Shown in pieces: positions 32,837 to 42,342 of a stretch of DNA of 64,000 bases (position 1 is the first letter of the stretch; each line of letters begins with the position of its first letter). Below the pieces are notes generated by a model. That model did no database searches. It saw only the letters and a list, made by a program, of their open reading frames with translations, and was not told the DNA's origin. Source of the stretch: Symsagittifera roscoffensis (Eukaryota; Xenacoelomorpha; Acoela; Convolutidae); the NCBI RefSeq assembly GCF_963678635.1, contig NC_087068.1, forward strand, positions 1,054,001 through 1,118,000. The letters are read 5' to 3'. The position numbers and the translations under genes are program-made.

Positions 32837-33091
32837 TGTCATACCGCTACTGCAGTAGCAGTATTTATTATACGTATGTACATCTAACCTCTGGTGCTCA
32901 ATCATTATTTTATGGTATTCTCAAGGTCATACGTAAGTGTTGACACTGAGATTAAGCGAGAGATCAGATTAAGCGAGAGATCTATCTCTCAGTACATAAG
33001 AAACCAAGAAAAGAGAAAATCTAAATTCAATATTCAGAATACAGTATTGAATTACAACTTGTTTTCAATTGATATCGCAACGCATATCACA
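32837..33091 (+). repeat. T4 5' LTR (255 bp)
   Basis: It runs from TGTCATACC to ATATCACA. A perfect 14-bp palindrome, GCTACTGCAGTAGC, lies at LTR positions 10-23. A block ATTAAGCGAGAG after ATCAG is a tandem copy of the preceding sequence; the 3' LTR has AGTACTTAACAATG there instead. Its last base is the A of the gag ATG. Confidence 0.95.
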
Positions 33092-35505
33092 TGGCGCAGC
33101 CAGCAGGATTCGCAGCTCAAGACAACATAACGGATATGGGAATTCCGGTATTTTGGGCATCAGCGAATCTAGACCCTCCGTGGCGATTCAAAATTTGGTT
33201 CGAACAATTTCTCATGGCGGTTACGGTCAAAGAAAATGTGAACCCAGAGATTATTTTGGAAGAACCAAAAGACATATTAGAGGAACCACCACCACGCCCG
33301 GAAACGCCCAGGGAAGGGGAGAACGAAGATGCGAGAAACGCTAGGATTCTTAGAGATAAATTAGCAAGCGACAGAGTAGTATTGGAGAACGAAGAAAGAA
33401 AAACAAGAGGCCCACGAGTCGGACACAATGTCTTCTACAACGAAGTACAAAAGAAACTGGTGTCACGATTATTTCTATCTTTGGGCACAGAGGGAAAGAA
33501 GAGATTCCTACAAAAGAATCCGCACGCAGAAATATCGAAAATGACGTTCAGAGAAATAACAGAGTTGGCAGAAGTCTCATTTCAAAAGGTAAAATGTGTA
33601 ACATACGAAAGATACAAGTTATTTACGAGAATGCAAGAATCTGGAGAATCTCTAGAATCATTCCACGCAGCATTAACTGCTCAAGCTGCTCGTTCAGAAC
33701 TGGGGACATTGGAAAATGAAATAGTGCGAGACTTGTTCATCTCGAAAATGAAAAACATGACATTGCAGGACACGTTGACATTCGAAACTCTGAATCCAGA
33801 GGAAGTTCTAAAAAGGGCTATAAAATTCGAACATAGCAAGTTAACCACAATGGCATTTCAAAAGACTAATGCTGCGGCTACAGGAGGATCAAGTAGCAAT
33901 TACACATCGGGTGTGAGAATAAAACAGGAACCTGTAAGGGCAGTTCAATATTTGGGGGGGAAAACCAAAACTCCAAATAGAAGAGAAACAAATAACAGAC
34001 AGAATAATAACAAAACTCAAAACACGAAAACAAAACCATGTAATAGATGTGGAAGGACGTTTGAACAGGGACATCTAAAAAATTGTCCAGCCATGGGGAA
34101 GAATTGTAAACACTGTGGTAAACCAAATCACTTCGCCAAAATGTGCAGATCCCAACAAGTAAGTGAAGTTGCGGAAGATTCGGAAGGATCGGTAGAGGAA
34201 TGCGACCAGATCAGTGAAGGTGTTGGGTCATGTAGTGAATTTGAAGTTATGTCAATACAAACCTACCAACCGGAAAATGAGCGAGTTTCAAAATATGTGA
34301 AAGATCGAATCAACGAAATGAGAAACAACACAAACGGAAAAGTGATACGAGTTCAGAAAATAGATTCTATTCGCGATCCAACATTGAATCGCGTAAAATC
34401 ACTAAAAGCCATGGTACGAATAGATAACCAGATAATTCAATTGACAGTGGACACTGGAAGTCCTGTTTCATTTCTTAACTGGGCCACGACAAAGGAAATC
34501 ATGGAAAAATCAAACAAAGTGAGATTCATACCGTCCGACAAATTGAACTTACAAACCAAATTCGTGGATTACAACAAACAACCGATCAGTATCCTGGGAG
34601 CCCTGAAAACCAATCTGAGGTCAGCGGGCTGGGAGGTAAAGGGCGCAACCTTTCTGGTATCAGAACGAAAAACTAGATACATCATGGGATTAGATCTGCA
34701 AGGACAAGTGGGAATAGTGACTACACAAAGACCGGCGCCAAAAGAACTCACCAGGTTTGACGTGCTCATGTGCGAGCAGTCAGAAGGTTGGAAAGAAAAA
34801 TTTTTCACTAAATTTAAAAACTTATTTGAAAGGCAAGGCATTTCAAAAAATCACATTGCCAGTTCAAAATTCAAATACCCACTATGTCCGATTCAAGAAA
34901 AGGGGAGAAGAATCCCAATTCACATACAAGATAAAGTCGAAAAAGAAATCGAGAAGTTATTGACAGAAGGTCATATAACAAAACTTGATAAATGTACAAG
35001 TGATTGCTTTATCGCCCTGATTGTGATAACAGTAAAGAAGGACGACTCAATAAAATTGGCAATGGATGCAAAACCAATCAATAGACAATTGTTCAAAAAC
35101 AAATACCAAATGCCGAATGTAGATGAACTTATTGATGGGGTAAGCCAGATTGTAACTGAAAACAAAAAGGGTACGCTATATTTTTCGGTGTTAGATTTGA
35201 AATATGCGTACAGTCAACTAAAATTGGCTGCTGATACAGCTAGACAATGCAATTTTAACATTGTGGGTGGAAAAGCAACTGGAACTTACAGATTCTTGAC
35301 AGGGTTCTACGGTCTAGCAGATATGCCAGCTGAATTTCAAAAGGCTATGGATAGAACCATCAATCACGCTAAAAACACGTTCTGTTTTCTGGATGACATA
35401 CTTATTGTGTCAAAGGGAAGTGAAATCGAACATGCAAACTTAGTAGAAGCAGTACTAAAGAAATTGGATGCGGAAAACTTGGCACTGAAACTCTTAAACT
35501 TTTAA
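33091..35505 (+). CDS. T4 Gag-protease-RT ORF (804 codons)
   Basis: Gag has two zinc knuckles at residues 317-352: CNRCGRTFEQGHLKNC (CX2CX7HX3C) and CKHCGKPNHFAKMC (standard). The protease active site VDTGSPVSF is near residue 453. RT motifs are YAYSQL near 705 and the catalytic FLDD near 766. Gag and Pol are one frame as in T1. ATG 33091 is chosen because it lies at the same LTR/PBS junction as in T1 and no other upstream ATG exists in frame. The frame ends after an extra T in a TTTT run near 35500; the next frame picks up the RT thumb with FKQEVNWLGHHL, so the stop is not natural. Confidence 0.92.
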   Translation: MAQPAGFAAQDNITDMGIPVFWASANLDPPWRFKIWFEQFLMAVTVKENVNPEIILEEPKDILEEPPPRPETPREGENEDARNARILRDKLASDRVVLENEERKTRGPRVGHNVFYNEVQKKLVSRLFLSLGTEGKKRFLQKNPHAEISKMTFREITELAEVSFQKVKCVTYERYKLFTRMQESGESLESFHAALTAQAARSELGTLENEIVRDLFISKMKNMTLQDTLTFETLNPEEVLKRAIKFEHSKLTTMAFQKTNAAATGGSSSNYTSGVRIKQEPVRAVQYLGGKTKTPNRRETNNRQNNNKTQNTKTKPCNRCGRTFEQGHLKNCPAMGKNCKHCGKPNHFAKMCRSQQVSEVAEDSEGSVEECDQISEGVGSCSEFEVMSIQTYQPENERVSKYVKDRINEMRNNTNGKVIRVQKIDSIRDPTLNRVKSLKAMVRIDNQIIQLTVDTGSPVSFLNWATTKEIMEKSNKVRFIPSDKLNLQTKFVDYNKQPISILGALKTNLRSAGWEVKGATFLVSERKTRYIMGLDLQGQVGIVTTQRPAPKELTRFDVLMCEQSEGWKEKFFTKFKNLFERQGISKNHIASSKFKYPLCPIQEKGRRIPIHIQDKVEKEIEKLLTEGHITKLDKCTSDCFIALIVITVKKDDSIKLAMDAKPINRQLFKNKYQMPNVDELIDGVSQIVTENKKGTLYFSVLDLKYAYSQLKLAADTARQCNFNIVGGKATGTYRFLTGFYGLADMPAEFQKAMDRTINHAKNTFCFLDDILIVSKGSEIEHANLVEAVLKKLDAENLALKLLNF
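33092..33109 (+). promoter_or_regulatory. T4 primer-binding site inside the gag ORF
   Basis: TGGCGCAGCCAGCAGGAT begins directly at the LTR end with no spacer. TGG pairs with the tRNA CCA tail. It encodes the second to sixth or seventh residues of Gag. The corresponding T1 site shares TGGCGCAGC. Confidence 0.75.
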
Positions 35506-37690
35506 ACAAGAAGTGAATTGGTTGGGTCACCATCTCTCAGAAGAAGGGGTTAGACCGAAAATCACTAAAACGGAAGCCGTAGTAAACTTGAACCAGCCGA
35601 AATCCCTAAAACAACTAAGGTCATTTCTAGGAAGCATAAATCACTTAGCTAAATTTATACCTAACGTAGCCAGTCTGACTGAAAAATTAAGACTACTTCT
35701 TAAAGAAGAAAATCAAAAGAAAAAGTTAAAAAACATGAAACTCCCGGTGAAAAAATTCGAGTGGGGGGATGTTCACACAGTAGCATTTAATGCTATAAAA
35801 GGAGCTGTGGCAAATATTACGAAAGTGCATTATTACGATGCAAATCGTGAAACACTAGTTAAATGCGATGCTAGCCATGATGGGCTAGGGGCTACTTTAG
35901 AACAACAAAATGATGAAGGGTTGTGGGCCCCAATTTCGTTCGCATCCCGATACTTAAATGCCCAAGAAAAAAAATATTCAACAAATGAGTTGGAATTATT
36001 GGCAGTTGTTTGGGCAGTAGATAGATATAAACACTACCTTCTGGGGAAACCATTTACCATCGCAACTGACCACAAAGCGCTTACAACAGCATTGGATGTT
36101 AATCAATCGAACAAGACCTACCAATCACGTTTAACCCGGTGGGTTGACCGGTTACTGCCATATCAGTTCAACATAGTTCACATTCCGGGGAGGGACATGG
36201 GCATAGTTGATTATTTATCGCGTGATCCTTTCAATGATCCCTGGCCCGAATCAGAATTAGACGAAAAGTTTGTAGTAGCGACAATAAACTCTTTTCATGA
36301 AGCGTTCGACTGCTGGAACAGTAGGCTTAAAGACTCAAGGTCGCTCAACCGGAACGAAAACGTTCTAGAATGTTCTAGAAGGAATGTTACGAAACAGTCA
36401 TCAAGTAATGGTTGCTATAGCAACCAAAACGGTCAAAACCGAACAAGGCTCGACCGGAACGAGAGAAAACAGTTTCCACGACTGCAAAAACAGCTAAACA
36501 CAACAGTTCAACAGAAACAAATCACTTTTTCGTCAAATCAACCCACTAAACAGTCAGTCTTAAATAATTGCAAAATCAAAAAACGACCAGTAACGAGCAA
36601 AATAGAAAAAACAGACTCAAGGATCGAGATGTCAGAAAATAAAAACAGAGCATACGACTGGTGGTCGAACTCACCACAAGAATGGCGGAATGAGGAGCGC
36701 GAAGAAAGCATAATGGACCCAAAGTGGAACCGATCACTTTCCACCAATAACGAACTCTCGGAAGAGGAGGAGATCACAGAGACAGTCCAACGCACGAGAA
36801 AAATAATACGAGGAGGCAGAAAAAATAGGGACAGCTCCGACAGCGAAACACGTCATGCACAACGAGTAAAATGGTCGTTGGAACCGGAACAACAACGAGT
36901 AGCGGATCAAAGACTGCTCTCATTCTGGCAGTTAATAGGCGGAGAAAACAATGTTCAGGAAAATCGAGAACTGGTGGCTCATACCCAAGAAGTCAGGGAC
37001 AACTTGGAACACGAATCAAGTTCAACATTGCCAAAACCGAGCGCATCGACGGAACGAAAACTCAGTGAGGTGAATGCAATAGAAGTAGACCTGACAACCA
37101 CAGAAGAGGCGGAGAGTGAGGAGGAAGTGTGCTCAATTCAACCGCCAAAGGGACTAGGAAAAACAGGACTGCAAAAGCAGCAACAAGTGGAGACCCTGGA
37201 CAACCTCGCAAAACTGTTCGAAAAAAACTTACTAGCAGAACTGACCACAGAAGACACGTGGATGGACCGCCTCAGGAGAGTGGTAGAGAGAGGGGATAAA
37301 CAAGGATTCGAATTGATGGGACCCTATACAAATCCGTTGTGGTCACAGATGGCAGTTCAGGACGACTGCATCTTGGTGAATAATCGGCTAGCAGTACCAG
37401 TTCAACTACGACAAGCTGTCCTGAAACGAATCCATCGAGGACACCCAGGTCAGGAGGCTATGTTGGGAGCAGCGCAATATCTGTGGTGGCCACATATGAA
37501 TAAGGACATCGTGAATTTGGCAGAGGAGTGTCGTAGTTGTACCAGATATGGTAAGAATGTAAAATACCTTATTTCGAAAAATTCGTCAAAACCATTGCCA
37601 CTGCTCACGCAGCCGGGACAGGAGGTACAACTAGACTACGCGGGGCCTATAGATAATCGAAAAAAAAATCTATCTTTTAGTAGCTATTGA
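35506..37690 (+). CDS. T4 RT thumb, RNase H, linker and integrase zinc domain
   Basis: This continues from the shifted frame. RNase H core: KCDASHDGLGATL, NELELLAVVW and TDHKAL, with the expected acidic residues, ending GRDMGIVDYLSRDP. A linker of about 350 residues rich in Arg, Asn and Glu follows. The integrase HHCC module is RIHRGHPGQ, then WWPHMNKDI and CRSCTRYGKN; the first catalytic Asp is in QLDYAGPI. The frame is lost in a run of nine A's near 37660-37670, after which LLVAIDRFSKFPSV is in the next frame. It is not a separate gene but the middle of the polyprotein. Confidence 0.9.
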
Positions 37691-38558
37691 TCGATTCTCA
37701 AAATTTCCATCAGTGAAGGTTACAAAATCCACAAGTGGAAAGAGCACAGTAAAATTCTTGAGATCATATATCGACACACATGGAGTCCCTGAATCAATTC
37801 GATCGGACCAATTTTCAGGATTTAAGGGAAGAACGTTAAAAAAATTCTGTTCGGAACTCAATATCGAGCAAAAATTCTGTCCGGTGGGGGATCACAGAGG
37901 TTGTGGTTTGGTTGAACGTACAATTCAAACAATAAAAAGAAGACTGGGAGTGATGATGCTCGATGAAAATAATAAATCAATCAAATTATGCCTCAGCATT
38001 ATAATGAGAGACTTACGGTGGAACAAGCAGAAAACAATTCAAGTATCTCCGTTCCAAGCACATTTCGGCAGACTACCAAAAACAGATTTTAAAATTGTGA
38101 GGGATAAATTTTTAAATAATTCTGATTCTTTAGACAAACAACACTTGGAACGCTCAGCACTGACTGCTTCTCAAATGAAACGAAGAATTGATCAGTCGAG
38201 AGAGAATCTAAAGATAGTGCGAAAGGGACAACTGAGCAGGGATACAAGCCCACTGCACAAGCAGCAGATAACATCGGACAGAGACAAAGAAAGAGCCAAA
38301 GCCCTAAAGGAATTGTTGGAAGCGAACGCCCGCTGGAACTACGAAAGAAGGGACGCGGCTAAAAATGACATCCGGAAATTAGTGGACGAGACAGGGCAAC
38401 TCAATCCCGATCTCCGAAAGGAAATGATCTACTCTTGGGAGAAGGGATTTGTGGAGGACAAAATAGAAAACCAATGCAAGTCACCAACCAAGACTATACT
38501 TCGAAAGGACCCTCTACGGAAAAGCGGACAAGCCTTAACCAGACCACTAAAGGGATAA
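37691..38558 (+). CDS. T4 integrase catalytic core
   Basis: It carries the second catalytic Asp (IRSDQFSGF) and the Glu (GLVERTIQTIKR), plus FQAHFGRLPKTDF as in related integrases. A charged region follows, leading to RPLKG and TAA at 38556-38558. In T3 the same place reads RPLKQKIVS without a stop, and in T4 KIVSETDS follows the TAA in frame, so a CAA-to-TAA change is the simplest reading. Integrase would join the cDNA to host DNA, here making 5-bp target duplications. Confidence 0.88.
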
Positions 38559-39635
38559 AAAATTGTTTCAGAAACGGACTCAACAATTAGGACATCAGCC
38601 GGTTCGATCTATAGGAAATCGGATATAGCTCAATCAAAAACGGTACTGACGCAAGAAAACCAGCGAAGCACGAGTAAAAGTCCATCGTCAGAACCTACCA
38701 AAAAGTTTAAGCGAGTCAGCTCTCCAGAACGACTAGAGGAGCTGGGATCAGAGGACGAACTTCAAGGAGAAATGGAAATCGCTGATACAATGAATCCAAT
38801 AGAGCGCTTTCAGAGGAGCCAAACAATAGTCACTTCAAAGGACACAGAAGCCGGGGGAGGCCTGAATCTTGCAGTCAAAAGAGCAAAACCCAATTTGGCG
38901 GGACCAAAACCAAATACAGAGGAAAATATCACAAACAAGCCGGAAAAGAGCGGAAAGGAAAAGAAAGGCCGAAGCAAGAAACAACAGGGGACAAATCAAG
39001 CTGCGACTGCAGCAAACTCGGAGCAAGAGCAAGCAACATCTAAGCCGGAATCAAACACAGTAGATACCAAAATTCAGTCAAGTTCTACGCCGAAAGCAAA
39101 ACAGCGTCCGAAACTGAAATGCATTGACTCTCACACTCCTCTTGAAGATATCGTGGACACATTTCACAATCGAAATTTGGCACCGTCTGAATGGGAGAAG
39201 TATGCGGACCAATTGTTAAAAAGAGGAGTGCAGCGAGTTGCGGATGAAATTCGAGAAAATCCTCAACAAAGCTCGGAACTGGACACAAACTTCGAACCAC
39301 CACAAGGATTCTCGGACGAATCAAGTGCAGAAGAGTCAGGTATTAGACGAAGTTCGAGACAAACAAAAAACAAAGAACCCAAACGATTCGGAGATCCGAT
39401 AAAACATTCAATCAAAGAAATATCTGAAAACCTTACAGGTAGAGGTCTTCTAAAGGAGGCACTTAGACAATACAGAAACCAACTGAGAGATTTTAAAGAT
39501 CGGGACGACAGACCATTAGAATCGAAAGTGCGACGACTCGAAAGACATCTATTTATGCGAAAATTCGGATATGCTACCTTGGATGAGGGAGTCGATTGGA
39601 ACCCGAGTTGGGAAATCGAGCTGGAGGAAAACTGA
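38559..39635 (+). CDS. T4 Pol C-terminal tail, in frame after TAA
   Basis: The frame is open from the TAA to 39635; the first ATG is 38772. It is highly charged, rich in Lys, Glu, Gln and Ser (for example EKSGKEKKGRSKKQ). Near the end comes the conserved-looking SSRQTKNKEPKRFGDPIKHS followed by a helical charged segment. It may be translated by continuation of Pol in functional relatives. No catalytic domain is visible; nuclear entry or target binding is conceivable but unproven. Confidence 0.65.
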   Translation, partial: KIVSETDSTIRTSAGSIYRKSDIAQSKTVLTQENQRSTSKSPSSEPTKKFKRVSSPERLEELGSEDELQGEMEIADTMNPIERFQRSQTIVTSKDTEAGGGLNLAVKRAKPNLAGPKPNTEENITNKPEKSGKEKKGRSKKQQGTNQAATAANSEQEQATSKPESNTVDTKIQSSSTPKAKQRPKLKCIDSHTPLEDIVDTFHNRNLAPSEWEKYADQLLKRGVQRVADEIRENPQQSSELDTNFEPPQGFSDESSAEESGIRRSSRQTKNKEPKRFGDPIKHSIKEISENLTGRGLLKEALRQYRNQLRDFKDRDDRPLESKVRRLERHLFMRKFGYATLDEGVDWNPSWEIELEEN

Positions 39636-39751
39636 AAAATACATAATCTAAAATCGTCAATTACCAGAAAAAACTTTTCTTTGAACTGAGTAAATTGAAC
39701 TTTTTAAATAAATTATCCTACTGATGTTGTATAATTTATTTCTTTCACCGT

Positions 39752-39757
39752 GGGGGG
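39752..39757 (+). promoter_or_regulatory. T4 polypurine tract
   Basis: GGGGGG in CCGTGGGGGGTG lies two bases before the 3' LTR. It is short but in the expected place; T2 has AGGGGGGAAG at the same position. Confidence 0.65.
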
Positions 39758-39759
39758 TG

Positions 39760-40016
39760 TGTCATACCGCTACTGCAGTAGCAGTATTTATTATACGTAT
39801 GTACATCTAACCTCTGGTGCTCAATCATTATTTTATGGTATTCTCAAGGTCATACGTAAGTGTTGACACTGAGATTAAGCGAGAGATCAGAGTACTTAAC
39901 AATGATCTATCTCTCAGTACATAAGAAACCAAGAAAAGAGAAAATCTAAATTCAATATTCAGAATACAGTATTGAATTACAACTTGTTTTCAATTGATAT
40001 CGCAACGCATATCACA
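39760..40016 (+). repeat. T4 3' LTR (257 bp)
   Basis: Identical to the 5' LTR apart from the block at about 39894-39907 (AGTACTTAACAATG). It ends ATATCACA, followed by the GTGCA target duplication. Confidence 0.95.
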
Positions 40017-40424
40017 GTGCATAACAACGTAAAAGAATCCACTTTAATTCTAAGTCCCAACGCCAGCCACTGGCTGCACTTTTTTTATCAGCTGACTGTA
40101 ACGTTGACCTTGACAACCATACGACGCTACCTTATATCATAAAAGTATAAGCAAAGCTTGTTCTAGGATCATAGTATTAAAACAAGTGTTTGAAAAGTAC
40201 TTTCTTTAAAATTTAAAGTGTTCAGTTTTTAAAGTTTTCAGTTTTTCAGTCTAACCAGCTTTTTTTAAATTCACTGTTCTCTGAATCTGCTGCAATGCCT
40301 TTGCAAATTTTCAGCTTTTTTTATCAACAACGTAATAGGTCTCTTCTCTTAGTTTTGAAAATAGCAATCAGTTTTGGAAAAAAGTTAACTTTTTGTTAGA
40401 ACCCGAAAAGAGACGACACGACTG

Positions 40425-40742
40425 ATGTTGCGTAGCGAGCGAGAGATGACGTCATTTTCGTGGAACGACTCCACAGACCAGACATTCGATGCCATGCTAA
40501 GGCGTCCGAGGAGCTGCAAACATCTGAGTCACTACATAGACCTCTCTGAGACGGTGGAACAGTTGCACTCCAGTGGGATGAAAGTGAATCGAAGTCAGAT
40601 TGCAGACCTAGAGTCGCTTATCAACCAGAGTGGTCCAGTTTTACTGGATAGCTATAAGACGAGAAGAGAGGCTGAACGGTTTCGACCAATCAGAGTTCGA
40701 AAGTCAGATACGAGCGGTGAAAGTGTCTCATCAGAAACATAA
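40425..40742 (+). CDS. Orphan 105-codon ORF, likely real host protein
   Basis: The ORF has balanced codon use and protein-like composition unlike the AT-rich surroundings, with phrases such as SHYIDLSETVEQLHSSGM and RSQIADLESLINQSGPVLL and an Arg/Ser-rich C-terminus. No family was recognised and no signal peptide or membrane segment is seen. An upstream in-frame stop lies near 40390, so ATG 40425 or the next ATG at 40446 is the start. A pyrimidine-rich acceptor-like CTCTTCTCTTAG near 40350 could mean a 5' non-coding exon boundary. It converges on the transporter gene, with 175 bases between the two stops. Confidence 0.55.
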   Translation: MLRSEREMTSFSWNDSTDQTFDAMLRRPRSCKHLSHYIDLSETVEQLHSSGMKVNRSQIADLESLINQSGPVLLDSYKTRREAERFRPIRVRKSDTSGESVSSET

Positions 40743-40917
40743 CTGTTCTTTTGGAAAATTCAAGGACTGTTGTAACTTCAAACTTGAACTTGTTTAACCG
40801 GCAACCTTTTCACTAAATCTCCACATCTTAGCTTAGTTTCATGATAAGCTTTTGACTAAGAGTGTTACTTGAGACTAAAAAATGACAGCTTGAAAAATCC
40901 TCAGAAAAAAAAATATT

Positions 40918-42342
40918 TCAAAACCCAATACTGGTTGTAAACTGAGATCGTGGTCCAGGATTGAGCATAAATTTTTCCATTATGTTTTCGCTTTCAACAA
41001 ACCGACTGCTGGCTAATTCATACTCGGGGTGTTTTCCGATCGAGTACCTTCTCAATACTAGCAAGTTCTTTTTCCAGCTCACAAACCACGCAAACATGAA
41101 GGTTACAATCACGATTCCCGCTTGAAGGAGGCAGCTATTGTAGAAGCCATAGAGATCCAGAAAAAAGCCACCGGTCACTAGAGGCCCGAACTTGCGACCG
41201 ATTGCGAAACACGCGTTGAGCCACGAGGTCGCCACTAGTTTCACGTTCTGGTTGTCCTTAAAACCAATATCGAAAGCCAACATCTCGAAAATGATTGAGG
41301 CAGGCACAAAGGATCCAGAGATGGCTAGACCCTGAGCTGCAAGCCAAAAAGTGAGCCAGTGTTTGTGTTGCACGAGTGGGAAAGTATCTGGCGTCCAGAG
41401 CATAGTGAAGCTCAAAGCGGATATAAAAATACTAGTCAAATAAATGTATCCAGCGTAACCACGCTCAATTAACGGAGCCAAAGTAAGTATAGCCAAAGCA
41501 TAGGTAATAGCGAAAGGTAAGAAATAGTAGCCGGAAAAACTGCCTCCGATAGAAAAGTAGTCTTCCAGATAAGGGCCAACGGCCACTTCAAAAAAGCCGA
41601 AGCTCATGGATTGCATGAATAAAGGAATGCTTGCACAGAGAACGTAGGGCCTGGTTATGTAATAGAAAAAGTTCAGCCCAGGGTCTTTTTCGGAAATACT
41701 TTTCTTGTTCAAACTCAGGTTCAGGTTTTTCTTGTGTTTGTTTTTAATTGGGTTTGGAATGTAGAATATGCAAGTTATTGTGAGTAAAAGTTGAATAATC
41801 CCCAAAGATAAAAATGGAGTTAAGAAGCCACCGAAAGTATATAGAAAGGACCCAACGGGAGGCCCAAAAGCTATTCCGAGTCCAATGCAGCTCTCAGTCC
41901 AAGTTGTTATCGCTTCTGAATATTCAGGCACCAAAGGGACCATGATTAACACACCTGTGGACCATACCATGGAAGCACCGATGCCCATGACGAATCTGAT
42001 GAAGAAACAAACTATGATGTAAGGAGACCCGCCGACACTGTGCTCCATACATCCGAACAGTATACTGCAAACAGCTGAGATAAAAGCACCATAGCAGAAA
42101 AATAATTTCTGAGTTTCGGCAGACATAAAACTAGCCAATAGGAAGGCTGCAAACATGTCGGATATGTCGAAGGCGCCTGTGATTAGACCAATCACAGTTG
42201 TCGAAACACCTTTGTCGTTTTGCGCATCATTTGGAAAATAGGGTGCTAATTGGGAGTAATTTATGCCTTGGAAAACATAGAGACTGAAGCCTAGAATTAA
42301 CCCATAAAACTCATGCTTGTTCAATTCAAACATCATATTCAA
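40918..42342 (-). CDS. MFS transporter, SLC18B1-like (474 aa, single exon)
   Basis: A full-length membrane protein with about 12 hydrophobic segments split by a basic central loop (PIKNKHKKNLNLSLNKKS), the standard 6+6 MFS plan. Segments such as GVSTTVIGLITGAFDISD and GLGIAFGPPVGSFLYTFGG match, from memory, the style of SLC18B1-type vesicular polyamine/drug transporters, which are about 450-460 residues. It would move organic cations across a vesicle or plasma membrane in exchange for protons; the substrate is inferred from the family only. ATG 42342 starts a short N-terminus before the first membrane segment; the next ATG is two codons in. No intron interrupts it, which is notable for an animal gene of this type. 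Confidence in MFS is high, in subfamily moderate. Confidence 0.85.
   Translation of the reverse strand: MNMMFELNKHEFYGLILGFSLYVFQGINYSQLAPYFPNDAQNDKGVSTTVIGLITGAFDISDMFAAFLLASFMSAETQKLFFCYGAFISAVCSILFGCMEHSVGGSPYIIVCFFIRFVMGIGASMVWSTGVLIMVPLVPEYSEAITTWTESCIGLGIAFGPPVGSFLYTFGGFLTPFLSLGIIQLLLTITCIFYIPNPIKNKHKKNLNLSLNKKSISEKDPGLNFFYYITRPYVLCASIPLFMQSMSFGFFEVAVGPYLEDYFSIGGSFSGYYFLPFAITYALAILTLAPLIERGYAGYIYLTSIFISALSFTMLWTPDTFPLVQHKHWLTFWLAAQGLAISGSFVPASIIFEMLAFDIGFKDNQNVKLVATSWLNACFAIGRKFGPLVTGGFFLDLYGFYNSCLLQAGIVIVTFMFAWFVSWKKNLLVLRRYSIGKHPEYELASSRFVESENIMEKFMLNPGPRSQFTTSIGF

Larger units (their letters stand above)
32837..40016 (+). mobile_element. T4: complete, recently inserted Ty3/gypsy-type retrotransposon
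   Basis: All expected parts are present: LTRs at 32837-33091 and 39760-40016, a primer-binding site, one Gag-Pol polyprotein region and a polypurine tract. The 5-base sequence GTGCA lies on both sides (32832-32836 and 40017-40021), a target-site duplication. The LTRs are identical except for one 12/14-base block, so insertion was recent. The coding region is open apart from two single-base shifts in homopolymers and one TAA. Confidence 0.95.

Noticed and set aside
35495-35515. Programmed +1 frameshift at TTT TAA in T4
   Set aside because: The site is in the middle of RT, where a regulated shift makes no sense, and T1 reads through the same region in one frame. An indel or sequencing error is simpler.
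40447-40454. Perfect CRE-like TGACGTCA
   Set aside because: It lies inside the 105-codon ORF just after its start; a single 8-mer in a 64-kb window is not evidence of regulation.
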